A stretch of 64,000 nucleotides of DNA. It comes from Pseudomonadota bacterium. GTDB lineage: Bacteria > Pseudomonadota > Alphaproteobacteria > Sphingomonadales > Sphingomonadaceae. Location: contig JAKPHK010000038.1 of the NCBI GenBank assembly GCA_029550345.1, forward strand, positions 1-64,000, given 5' to 3'. Below, one piece after another: positions 8,976 to 15,992 of this stretch (positions within the stretch are counted from its first letter, which is position 1; every line of letters starts with the position of its first letter). Made by a program: the position numbers and the translations under genes. Under the pieces are notes generated by a model, which was not told the origin of the DNA, made no database searches, and saw only the letters and a list, made by a program, of their open reading frames with translations.

Positions 8976-10064
8976 ATGGCGAAGACTGCCGAATACGGGC
9001 TGGGCCCGCTGACCTTCCCGCGCGGCTGGTTCATGATCGCGGAAAGTGCGGAGATTGCCGACAAGCCAGTGCCGCTGCATTACTTCGGGCGTGAATTCGT
9101 GGCCTATCGCGGGCAAAGCGGGCGGGTTTACCTGGTCGACGCCTATTGCCCGCACATGCGGATCCACATCGGCCGCAATACGACCAGCTACGTGGTCAAG
9201 GACGGTGAGCAGATCCAGGGTGAATCGATCCGCTGCCCCGGTCACGGCTGGCGCTTTGGCCCGGACGGCAAGGCCGACGATATCCCCTATTCCACCCACG
9301 GCATCCCCAAGGCAGCCTGCATCAAGACCTTCCCGGTGGTCGAGCGGGCCGGCTGCATCTGGATGTGGCATGACGAGGAAGGCGGCCAACCGCACTTCGA
9401 CCTGCCGCTGTTCCCCGAATGGGACATGGAGGGCGAGGGCTGGGTCCGCTGGCGGATCGATCACCTGGGCACCCTGCCGATCCACCCGCAGGAGATTGTC
9501 GACAACATGGTCGATGTGGCCCACTTCGTGCCGGTCCACGGCAGCAAGGACATCGTCTATTTCGAGAACGAGTTTCGCGATCACCTGATCTTCCAGCGCT
9601 TCGGTGCCGGGCATCGCACCCTGGTTACCGACAGCAACGCCGACGTGCTGATCAACGACACCTGGTACACCGGCCCCGGCATCCTGCTTTCGCGGATGGA
9701 GGGCCAGCATCCCTCGATTATCATGATCTGCAACACGCCGGTCGAGGATGGCGAAGTCCGGGTGTGGTACGCATTGATGGTCAAGGTGGGCGATGGCCCC
9801 GCCGACGAGGCCGGGGTGTCGATGGCGCGGTCCTATCAGGACGTGGCGCTGGATGCCTTTGCTCAGGACTTCGAGGTCTGGAAGTACAAGGAACCAGCCC
9901 TCACCATCATGCAGATCCCCGATGACGGGCCGTTCCACAAGGAACGGATCTGGTACCGGCAATTCTACAACCCCCGCGACAAGGCTGCGGAATTCCAGCG
10001 CCGCGTGAACGGCGTCCACACCACAATCGACAAGCGGCCCGGCGCCAAGTCCAAGGCTGCGTGA
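8976..10064 (+). CDS. Rieske oxygenase, 3-ketosteroid 9alpha-hydroxylase (KshA)-like, copy 1
   Basis: 362 residues, strong SD GAGAGGGAGAG. Rieske cluster: C58, H60, C87, H90 (CPHM...CPGHGW); the spacing between pairs is 26 residues rather than the usual 16-17, because of an extra loop around NTTSYVVKDGEQ. Mononuclear iron site: NMVDVAHFVPVH, with H183, H188 and bridging D180. The C-terminal segment QDFEVWKYKEPAL with RIWYRQFYNPRD resembles KshA. Inferred role: hydroxylation of the steroid nucleus leading to ring B opening. It needs a reductase (KshB), which is not encoded here. A close paralogue with the same insertion lies at 13240. Regiospecificity is not determined by sequence. Confidence 0.82.
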   Translation: MAKTAEYGLGPLTFPRGWFMIAESAEIADKPVPLHYFGREFVAYRGQSGRVYLVDAYCPHMRIHIGRNTTSYVVKDGEQIQGESIRCPGHGWRFGPDGKADDIPYSTHGIPKAACIKTFPVVERAGCIWMWHDEEGGQPHFDLPLFPEWDMEGEGWVRWRIDHLGTLPIHPQEIVDNMVDVAHFVPVHGSKDIVYFENEFRDHLIFQRFGAGHRTLVTDSNADVLINDTWYTGPGILLSRMEGQHPSIIMICNTPVEDGEVRVWYALMVKVGDGPADEAGVSMARSYQDVALDAFAQDFEVWKYKEPALTIMQIPDDGPFHKERIWYRQFYNPRDKAAEFQRRVNGVHTTIDKRPGAKSKAA

Positions 10065-10077
10065 GGAGGCACTCAAG

Positions 10078-11199
10078 ATGAACAATCCGGCAAATGCCAC
10101 TGACGCCCGCACGGCCCCCGTGGCGGTCTGGCAGATCCTTGAAAAGCTGCGCGGCCAGGACCTGGTCGACTGGCGGGTTGCCCCGCTTGAGGACCGCCCC
10201 ACGCCGGCCGAGCGCGGGCTGGATATCGGTTTTCCGTTCGGCTGGTACGCGGTGGAGCAGGCCAATTTTGTCGCCACCGGGCAGGTGAAGCCGCTGCGCT
10301 ATTTCGCCAAGGACCTGGCGATCTGGCGCGGCGAGGATGGCCAGGTCCGCGTGACCGATGCCTGGTGCAAGCACCTGGGTGCGCACATGGGCCACGGCGG
10401 CAAGGTTCACGGCAACCTGCTGGAATGCCCGTTCCACGCCTGGCGCTATGACGGCGAGGAAGGCGTGGTGAAGGAGATCCCCTATGCCAAGGCAATTCCC
10501 CCGCAGGTCAAGCGCAAGTGCCTGCGTACCTGGCCAGTGACCGAGGCCAACGGGTGGATCTGGGTCTGGTACCATCCCGACCAGAACGTCGCGCCGATGT
10601 GGGATGTGGTTGTGCATGAAGAGTATGGCGATCCGGAGTGGACCGAGTACGACCTGCATGAATGGACGGTCTACGGCTCGATCCAGAACATGGCCGAGAA
10701 CGGCGTCGATGTTGCCCACTTCAAGTACATTCACGGCACAGCCGACGTGCCCAAGGCCGAACTGCGCTGGGGCGAATGGGGCCGCGGCGCCGATGTGAAG
10801 GCGCAGATGGGCACGCCCAGTGGCGTGGTCGATGGCCTGATCAGCTATGACACGATGGGCGCGGGGCAAAGCTGGGTGCGGTTCCGCGGCATCTCGGAGA
10901 CACTGCTGGTAGCCAGCCTGGTCCCGGTTGAAGAGGACGTCCTGCGGGTGCGCTATGGCTTCATGCAGCCCAAGAGCCAGGCGAGCGGCCCCAGCGCAGG
11001 TCTGGCCAAGGCGCTGATCCGCGACATCTGCAAGCAGCTCGATCAGGACAAGGTGATCTGGGACCGGATGCGGTACGAGCCTAACCCGATCATTTGCGAT
11101 GGCGACGGGCCGATCCCGCAATTCCGCCAGTGGTACAGCCGGTACTACGCCGCCCCCGAAAGCCAGGGCGACCAGCCCGGTCTGCGTGCCGTCGGCTGA
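10078..11199 (+). CDS. Rieske oxygenase, steroid type, family B copy 1
   Basis: 373 residues with SD GAGGAGG. Rieske ligands C97, H99, C117, H120 (CKHLGAHM...CPFHAW, normal x17 spacing), then NGVDVAHFKYIHG with H214, H219 and bridging D211 as the mononuclear iron site. The order and the KEIPYAKAIPPQVK segment recall KshA and the animal cholesterol 7-desaturases (DAF-36/Neverland). It differs clearly from the KshA-like gene just upstream, so the pair may act at different positions of the steroid. It is last gene of the hsaC1 operon and is followed by a terminator hairpin. A paralogue is at 21471. The exact reaction is unknown. Confidence 0.8.
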   Translation: MNNPANATDARTAPVAVWQILEKLRGQDLVDWRVAPLEDRPTPAERGLDIGFPFGWYAVEQANFVATGQVKPLRYFAKDLAIWRGEDGQVRVTDAWCKHLGAHMGHGGKVHGNLLECPFHAWRYDGEEGVVKEIPYAKAIPPQVKRKCLRTWPVTEANGWIWVWYHPDQNVAPMWDVVVHEEYGDPEWTEYDLHEWTVYGSIQNMAENGVDVAHFKYIHGTADVPKAELRWGEWGRGADVKAQMGTPSGVVDGLISYDTMGAGQSWVRFRGISETLLVASLVPVEEDVLRVRYGFMQPKSQASGPSAGLAKALIRDICKQLDQDKVIWDRMRYEPNPIICDGDGPIPQFRQWYSRYYAAPESQGDQPGLRAVG

Positions 11200-11219
11200 T
11201 CTCCCCGGCTGACGGCGGG

Positions 11220-11254
11220 AACGGGCTCCGGCACTGCGCCGGGGCCCGTTCTGT
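11220..11254. terminator. Bidirectional intrinsic terminator
   Basis: AACGGGC(T)CCGGC pairs with GCCGG(G)GCCCGTT (11220-11250), followed by CTGTTT. It lies between the convergent Rieske gene (stop 11199) and OYE gene (stop 11256). Confidence 0.75.
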
Positions 11255-11255
11255 T

Positions 11256-12323
11256 TCAGCCGGACCAGGCCGGGTAGTCGGTATAGCCGCGCTCTTCGCC
11301 GGTATAGAGCAGCGAGTAATCCGGCTTGGCCAGCGGCGCGCCGGCGGCGATCCGCTCGACCAGGTCGGGATTGGCGATGAAGGCGCGCCCGAAACTGACG
11401 GCCTCAGCCCGTCCGGTGTCGAGCAGGGCCGCCGCGCTCTCCGCCTTCAGGTTGTTGTTGGCGATGATCGGTCCGTCGAAGTTGGACCGCAGCAGGCCAA
11501 GCGTGTCGCAATCGGCCAGGCCCATGTCGACGACATGGAGATAGGCCAGCCCCAAACCATTTGCCGCTTTCGCAAAGGGGCCAAAGGTTGCCGCCGGGTC
11601 TGACGGATCCATTCCGTTGTAGGGGTTGCCGGGCGAAATGCGGAAGCCCACGCGCCCTGGCCCGATCGCTTCGGCCATCGCCTGCAGGACCGCGATCGGG
11701 AAACGGATGCGGTTTTCGACCGGCCCGCCGTATTCGTCGGTGCGGTGGTTGCTAGCCGGGTTGAGGAACTGGTTGATCAGGTAGCCACTGGCGCAGTGCA
11801 ACTCCACCCCATCCATTCCCGCCGCCACAGCATTGCGGGCAGCCTGGGCATATTCCGCAACAACCGCAGGAATCTCGTCCCGTGTAATTGCCTGCGGGAT
11901 GACACAGTCGGCCGGAACGCCGTCGGGCCCAGGTACCTGGGTAGGGCAGGGTACGGCCGAGGGGGCAATCACATCGGCATCGAACCCGCGGTTGGCCGCA
12001 ACGACGACCCGCCCGCAATGCATCAGCTGCATCACGATCCGTCCACCTCTGGCATGGACCGCATCGGCGACCTTGCGCCAGCCGGCGATCTGTTCCTCGC
12101 TGTGGATGCCTGGGGTGCGCCAATAGCCTTTGCCGACCGCGCTCGGCTGCACGCCTTCGGTCACGATCAGTCCGGCGCTTGCCCGCTGAGCATAGTATTC
12201 TACCATCAGGTCGGTGGGCACGTCGCCAGGTCCGGCGCGGTCCCGCGTCATCGGGGCCATGACCACGCGGTTGGCTAGCGCAATCTCGCCCAAGGCGGTA
12301 GGGGTGAAGAGGTTGCTGGGCAT
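11256..12323 (-). CDS. Old yellow enzyme family ene-reductase (NemA-like)
   Basis: 355 residues, single-domain FMN TIM barrel: NLFTPTALGEIALANRVVMAPMTRDRAG at the N-terminus, RIVMQLMHCGR, and NHRTDEYGGPVENRIRFP. It lacks the Fe-S and NAD domains of the OYE at 4459. The substrate-binding pair normally seen as HGANGY or HGAHGY appears as H176-C-A-S179-G-Y, so the usual Asn/His partner is replaced by Ser. Known role of the family: NAD(P)H-dependent reduction of activated C=C bonds, including enones. In this setting a 3-keto-4-ene or 3-keto-1-ene steroid could be the substrate (inference). It is divergent from an SDR across operator site 3. Confidence 0.85.
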   Translation of the reverse strand: MPSNLFTPTALGEIALANRVVMAPMTRDRAGPGDVPTDLMVEYYAQRASAGLIVTEGVQPSAVGKGYWRTPGIHSEEQIAGWRKVADAVHARGGRIVMQLMHCGRVVVAANRGFDADVIAPSAVPCPTQVPGPDGVPADCVIPQAITRDEIPAVVAEYAQAARNAVAAGMDGVELHCASGYLINQFLNPASNHRTDEYGGPVENRIRFPIAVLQAMAEAIGPGRVGFRISPGNPYNGMDPSDPAATFGPFAKAANGLGLAYLHVVDMGLADCDTLGLLRSNFDGPIIANNNLKAESAAALLDTGRAEAVSFGRAFIANPDLVERIAAGAPLAKPDYSLLYTGEERGYTDYPAWSG

Positions 12324-12360
12324 TCGAGTTTTGCTCCGGAATTCGGCGATTGACCGCTAT

Positions 12361-12392
12361 TTGCGTTATCCTGTAAGCCAAATTCTACGCAT
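12361..12392. promoter_or_regulatory. Inverted repeat site 3 (TTGCGT-N20-ACGCAT), putative operator
   Basis: It lies in the 85-bp gap between the OYE gene (-) and the SDR at 12409 (+), ending 16 bp before the SDR start codon, so a bound protein would probably block transcription. Confidence 0.7.
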
Positions 12393-12408
12393 ATCAAGGA
12401 GAGGCGGG

Positions 12409-13161
12409 ATGAATTACGGGTTTGACGGCAAGGTTGCGCTGGTGACCGGGGCCAGCGGCGGGATCGGCCGTGCGACCGCACTCGGTTTTGCGGCCTCTGG
12501 TGCAGCCGTGGTCGTCTCCGACGTCAACGATTCCGGCGGCGAGGAGACCGTTGCACTGATCGCGGCAGCCGGCGGCAAGGCGGTTTACCAGCGCTGCAAC
12601 GTGGCCGAGCCGGCCGAGGTCAAGACGCTGGTGGCGCGCGCGGTCAGCGCGTTCGGCCGGCTCGACTTCGCGCACAACAATGCCGGCATCAACAACATGG
12701 GTGCCAACGAATATGATGACGCGGTGTGGGACCGCGCGATCGCGATCAACCTTTCGGGCGTGATGTACTGCATGCGCGAGGAGGCCGAGGTAATGCTGGC
12801 CCAGGGCAAGGGTGCGATCGTCAACACGTCCTCGATCAATGGCCTGGTCGGCAATGGCGCGCAGCCGGGCTATACCGCCACCAAGCATGGCGTGATCGGC
12901 CTGACCCGCCACGGCGCGCTGCGCTGGGCCAAGAACGGCATTCGCGTCAACGCGGTCTGCCCCGGCGTGATCGAAACGCCGATGACCGCGCCGCTGACCG
13001 CCAATCCCGACATGAAGAAGGTGCTCGATAACATGACCCCGATGGGGCGGATGGGTCAGGCGGAGGAGATCGCAGCGGCCGTACTGTGGCTTTGTTCTGA
13101 CCAGGCGAGCTTTATTACCGGCCATCCGCTGGTGGTCGATGGCGGCGCTACCGTGAGCTAA
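12409..13161 (+). CDS. Short-chain dehydrogenase/reductase, probable hydroxysteroid dehydrogenase
   Basis: 250 residues from ATG 12409 (SD AAGGAGAGG); the longer track start runs through the upstream operator and is rejected. Classical SDR: cofactor motif TGASGGIG, NNAG, catalytic Ser region NTSSINGL, YTATK for the Tyr/Lys pair, and the C-terminal GHPLVVDGGATVS. An acidic residue at the end of beta-2 (VVSDVND) favours NAD(H). It stands alone between two operator-controlled genes and ends at a bidirectional terminator. One of ten SDRs in the window; the steroid position it oxidises cannot be told from sequence. Confidence 0.85.
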   Translation: MNYGFDGKVALVTGASGGIGRATALGFAASGAAVVVSDVNDSGGEETVALIAAAGGKAVYQRCNVAEPAEVKTLVARAVSAFGRLDFAHNNAGINNMGANEYDDAVWDRAIAINLSGVMYCMREEAEVMLAQGKGAIVNTSSINGLVGNGAQPGYTATKHGVIGLTRHGALRWAKNGIRVNAVCPGVIETPMTAPLTANPDMKKVLDNMTPMGRMGQAEEIAAAVLWLCSDQASFITGHPLVVDGGATVS

Positions 13162-13182
13162 GCGCGCGGGGCGAAGCTCTCG

Positions 13183-13220
13183 AAAAAAGGCCCGCTCCGG
13201 ATTGCCGGGGTGGGCCTTTT
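13183..13220. terminator. Bidirectional intrinsic terminator
   Basis: AAAAGGCCC (13185-13193) pairs with GGGCCTTTT (13212-13220), giving an A-run on one side and a T-run on the other, between the convergent SDR and KshA-like genes. Confidence 0.85.
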
Positions 13221-13239
13221 CAGTGGAGTGCTCAATCGA

Positions 13240-14322
13240 TCAGGCGGCGGTTTCCCACGGGGCGGTCTTGGTGCCCTTGGTGGTGTAGCGACCGTTGACG
13301 CGCTTCTGGAAAGTCTCGGCCTGGGCGCGCGGGTTATAGAACTGGCGGTACCAGATCCGCACCTTGTCGAACGGCCCATCGCCGCGCACCATCATCGGGT
13401 GCAGGCAAGGGCGCTTGTTCGACCAGATCTCGAAATCCTGGGCAAACGCGTCGACGCCCGCTTCCTCATAAGCCCGGGCCAGCGCGACATCGTCAGTCGA
13501 TGGCTCGGCATTGTCGACCTTCACCATCAGGCCGTACCAGACCTTGATCACGCCATCGTCGATCGGGGTATGGGCGATCAACATGTGCGACGGGTTGGCC
13601 CCGACCATTACCGACTGGAGAATGCCGGGGCCAGTGTACCAAGTGTCATTGGTCATCGGCTCCCCGCCATCGGAAGCCAGGGTCTTGTGCCCGGCGGAGA
13701 GGATCTGCCGGCAGACGTGATCGTCGAACGCGTTCTCGAACGAGACCATGTCGATCGAGCCATGGACCGGCTCGAGGTGGGCCTTGTCGGCCATGTTGTC
13801 GACCACTTCCTGCGGGTGGCACTTGAGCTCGCCCAGTTCGCGCACGTTCCAGTTTACCCAATGCGGCGCGTTATAGCCTTCAAAGGGCGGCAACTCGTAT
13901 TCGGGCTCCTGGTTTTCCGGGTCGTACCAGGTCCAGAGACAGCCGGCGCGTTCCACCACCTTCCAGCTCTTGATGCAGGCCGATTTGGGCACCGCAGCAG
14001 GCGAGTAGGGGATCTGGTTAACCCGGCCATCTGGTCCGAAGCGCCAGCCATGATACGGGCAGCGAATGTTGTCGCCCTCAACATGCTCGCCGTCTTTGAC
14101 GACATAAGAGGTGGTGTTACGCGCCAGGTGCGTGCCCATGTGCGGGCAATAGGCTTCAAGCATGAAGACCTTACCGCTCTGGCCGCCGCGATAGAGCACG
14201 ACGTCCTCGCCGAAATAGCGCGCCGCGACCGGCGTGGTGCCAATCTCTTCGGAGCGGGCAACCATGAACCAGCCGCGCGGATAGGTGAATTCGCCGAGGC
14301 CATAGTCTGCGGTCGTGGCCAT
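13240..14322 (-). CDS. Rieske oxygenase, 3-ketosteroid 9alpha-hydroxylase (KshA)-like, copy 2
   Basis: 360 residues, SD GGGGAGAG before ATG 14322. It is the paralogue of the gene at 8976: same start pattern (YGLGEFTYPRGWFMVA), Rieske ligands in CPHMGTHLARNTTSYVVKDG and CPYHGW with the same 26-residue spacing, mononuclear site NMADKAHLEPVH, and QDFEIWSNKRPCL with RIWYRQFYNPRAQ near the end. The first residues after the iron-site histidine differ from copy 1 (HLEPVHGS versus HFVPVHGS), which may reflect substrate choice. It is transcribed alone from a promoter carrying operator site 4. The reductase partner is not in the window. Confidence 0.82.
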   Translation of the reverse strand: MATTADYGLGEFTYPRGWFMVARSEEIGTTPVAARYFGEDVVLYRGGQSGKVFMLEAYCPHMGTHLARNTTSYVVKDGEHVEGDNIRCPYHGWRFGPDGRVNQIPYSPAAVPKSACIKSWKVVERAGCLWTWYDPENQEPEYELPPFEGYNAPHWVNWNVRELGELKCHPQEVVDNMADKAHLEPVHGSIDMVSFENAFDDHVCRQILSAGHKTLASDGGEPMTNDTWYTGPGILQSVMVGANPSHMLIAHTPIDDGVIKVWYGLMVKVDNAEPSTDDVALARAYEEAGVDAFAQDFEIWSNKRPCLHPMMVRGDGPFDKVRIWYRQFYNPRAQAETFQKRVNGRYTTKGTKTAPWETAA

Positions 14323-14421
14323 TGTCTCTCCCCTCAGGTTTGAGTCGGCAATAGCTCAAAACGCAGGGATAAGGCAAGTGCGATACGAGAATTGTGCGAT
14401 TATGCGTTCTGATCTTGAGAT

Positions 14422-14453
14422 ATGCGTAAAGTCCGTGAGGGACTTTTACGCGA
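14422..14453. promoter_or_regulatory. Inverted repeat site 4 (ATGCGT-N20-ACGCGA), putative operator
   Basis: It lies in the gap between the 3' end of the Lrp gene (14456) and the KshA-like gene (start 14322, -), about 100 bp upstream of that start. An extra half-site ATGCGT is at 14402-14407. Confidence 0.65.
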
Positions 14454-14455
14454 AC

Positions 14456-14947
14456 TCAGTCAAAATCCTCGGCGCCCGACTGCACCTCGGTGATCCGCAC
14501 GACGCGCGCATTGTACTTCAACGTCTTTACCGCGATCGAGGTTTCGACGTGATGAACCCCGGGGATGGCCAGGATCTTGTCGGAGGCCACTTCGTGCAGG
14601 TGATCGAGCGAATTGAACAGGCATATCGCCAGGATGTTGAACCGGCCCATGGTGACCATCACGGCATTGACCTGCGAAAGGTCGGCGATCTGGCGCGCCA
14701 CTTCGCGGACGTCGCTGACTTCGGCCTGAACCCCGATAAAGGCCATCCGGGCCGAATCCGCGAGACCGAAGCTGGTGATCGCGGTGAAGGAGATCAGGCC
14801 GTCCTGCTGCAATCGCTTGATCCGGCCCCGCACGGTCCCCTCGGTAACGCCAAGGTCCACCGCGATCTTGCGGTTGGAAACGCGGGCATCGCGGGCCAGC
14901 ACCTCGATCAGTTGGCGGTCGAGATCGTCAAGCTGTGGCGCGCTCAT
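14456..14947 (-). CDS. Lrp/AsnC family transcriptional regulator, copy A
   Basis: 163 residues. N-terminal HTH (NRKIAVDLGVTEGTVRGRIK) at about residues 22-45, then an alpha/beta RAM ligand/oligomerisation domain ending VKTLKYNARVV. Its start codon overlaps the stop of the upstream Lrp paralogue (ATGA), so the two are translated together and could form hetero-oligomers. Lrp/AsnC proteins respond to small effectors, usually amino acids, and can repress or activate. Position in the middle of the locus makes it a candidate for binding the repeated 32-bp operators, but this is not shown by the sequence. Confidence 0.88.
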   Translation of the reverse strand: MSAPQLDDLDRQLIEVLARDARVSNRKIAVDLGVTEGTVRGRIKRLQQDGLISFTAITSFGLADSARMAFIGVQAEVSDVREVARQIADLSQVNAVMVTMGRFNILAICLFNSLDHLHEVASDKILAIPGVHHVETSIAVKTLKYNARVVRITEVQSGAEDFD

Positions 14948-15426
14948 AGATCCCCCCCCCGCGCTTCGATCGGCGCAACGTCGAACTTGTACTTGATCAC
15001 GTCGACGGCAATCGCCGGGACCATCGACCGGATGCCGCGTACCTTGGAGAACTTTTCCAGCAACAGGCCGGGCAGGTCATCGAATTCACGCAGCACAACC
15101 AGCATGTCGATGTCGTAGCGGCCGGTCACCAGGTGTGCGGCAAAGACTTCCGGGAAGGCGGCCAGCTCGGCCGCCACTTCTGAAGCCGGGCGGCCATCAA
15201 CCTCGATCGCCACTTCCATCAGCACGTTATAGCCATGGGCCGAGAAGTCCGACACGGCGACCACGCGCAACTTGTCGGCGTCCTCCATGCGGCGGATCCG
15301 CGCGGAAACGGTCGCCGCCGTAAGCCCCAGCACATTGGCGATCTGCTGATTGGTGGCGCGGCCGTTCAGCCGCAACTGCTCGACAATCGCGCGGTCGATA
15401 TCGTCGATCGGGAAATCATCACTCAT
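14944..15426 (-). CDS. Lrp/AsnC family transcriptional regulator, copy B
   Basis: 160 residues from ATG 15426 (MSDDFPIDDIDRAIVEQL); the track start at 15462 adds a low-quality leader. HTH NQQIANVLGLTAATVSARIR followed by a RAM domain with DIDMLVVLREF and VDVIKYKF. It is a divergent paralogue of copy A, with which it overlaps by 4 nt. It follows the SnoaL-like gene after 60 bp on the same strand. The tandem arrangement of two unlike Lrp proteins in a catabolic locus is uncommon and suggests a dedicated regulatory pair. Confidence 0.88.
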   Translation of the reverse strand: MSDDFPIDDIDRAIVEQLRLNGRATNQQIANVLGLTAATVSARIRRMEDADKLRVVAVSDFSAHGYNVLMEVAIEVDGRPASEVAAELAAFPEVFAAHLVTGRYDIDMLVVLREFDDLPGLLLEKFSKVRGIRSMVPAIAVDVIKYKFDVAPIEARGGDL

Positions 15427-15486
15427 CGTGCCGGAACAACCCCCATTTCCTTGCCAGGTCAACCGTCCGGACCATCTTGGGCCCGT

Positions 15487-15987
15487 TCAATCCACCGCTG
15501 CGAACCCCTGCAGTTCCTTACCCAGCATGCTTGCGCTGAATGGCCGCACCCGCCGGGATTCGACCCACAGAACTTCCAGCGCGCGTTCGGCGAACTTCCA
15601 CGCACCGTCTTCGATCGCATAGCGGTTGTGGTAGCGCATGGCAAAGTCGAGCAGCGGCTGTTCCGCCGCGTCCGGTTCCGCGCGCAGGACATGGCTGGCC
15701 ACCCCGGTCGTCAGCCCGGTTATGGTGCCGTCAGGCGCGATCTCGAAGGTCTGGTTGAAGACATTGTGCATGGTCCGCCCAAAGCTGGCGCTGACCTCGG
15801 CGATCATATTGTCCCAGCCTGCCGGACCGGCGTAGCGCGCCCCGCTTTGCCCATGGCCGCGGATCACGCCGTCGCGGATGAAGATCGATCCCAGCATCGC
15901 CGCATCGCGGTTATCGACGGCAAGACCATAGCGAAAGGCCAGGTCGTGTAGTTCCTGCGGGGCGGTGTAGGGTTTGCTGTCGGCCAT
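15487..15987 (-). CDS. SnoaL/NTF2-like protein, possible steroid dehydratase or isomerase
   Basis: 166 residues with the alpha+beta cone fold pattern of SnoaL_4 proteins: LHDLAFRYGLAVDNRDAAMLGSIF at the N-terminus (helix carrying Y and D), then FGRTMHNVFNQTFEIAPDGTITG and HNRYAIEDGAWKFAERALE. The family contains small lyases and isomerases; in Sphingobium Chol11 the 7alpha-hydroxysteroid dehydratase Hsh2 is of this type. It is downstream of an SDR and an MFS transporter in the same orientation (5-nt gap), consistent with a bile-acid hydroxyl-elimination role, which remains inference. Related small proteins are at 32375, 38099 and 39338. Confidence 0.72.
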   Translation of the reverse strand: MADSKPYTAPQELHDLAFRYGLAVDNRDAAMLGSIFIRDGVIRGHGQSGARYAGPAGWDNMIAEVSASFGRTMHNVFNQTFEIAPDGTITGLTTGVASHVLRAEPDAAEQPLLDFAMRYHNRYAIEDGAWKFAERALEVLWVESRRVRPFSASMLGKELQGFAAVD

Positions 15988-15992
15988 TTCGG

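Noticed and set aside
8694-10277. 527-residue minus-strand ORF opposite the KshA-like gene
   Set aside because: Antisense shadow of two real plus-strand genes; no SD and no recognisable domain.
14456-15426. KstR/KstR2-type TetR regulator
   Set aside because: No TetR HTH appears in any ORF; the regulators present are two Lrp/AsnC proteins and one winged-helix protein.
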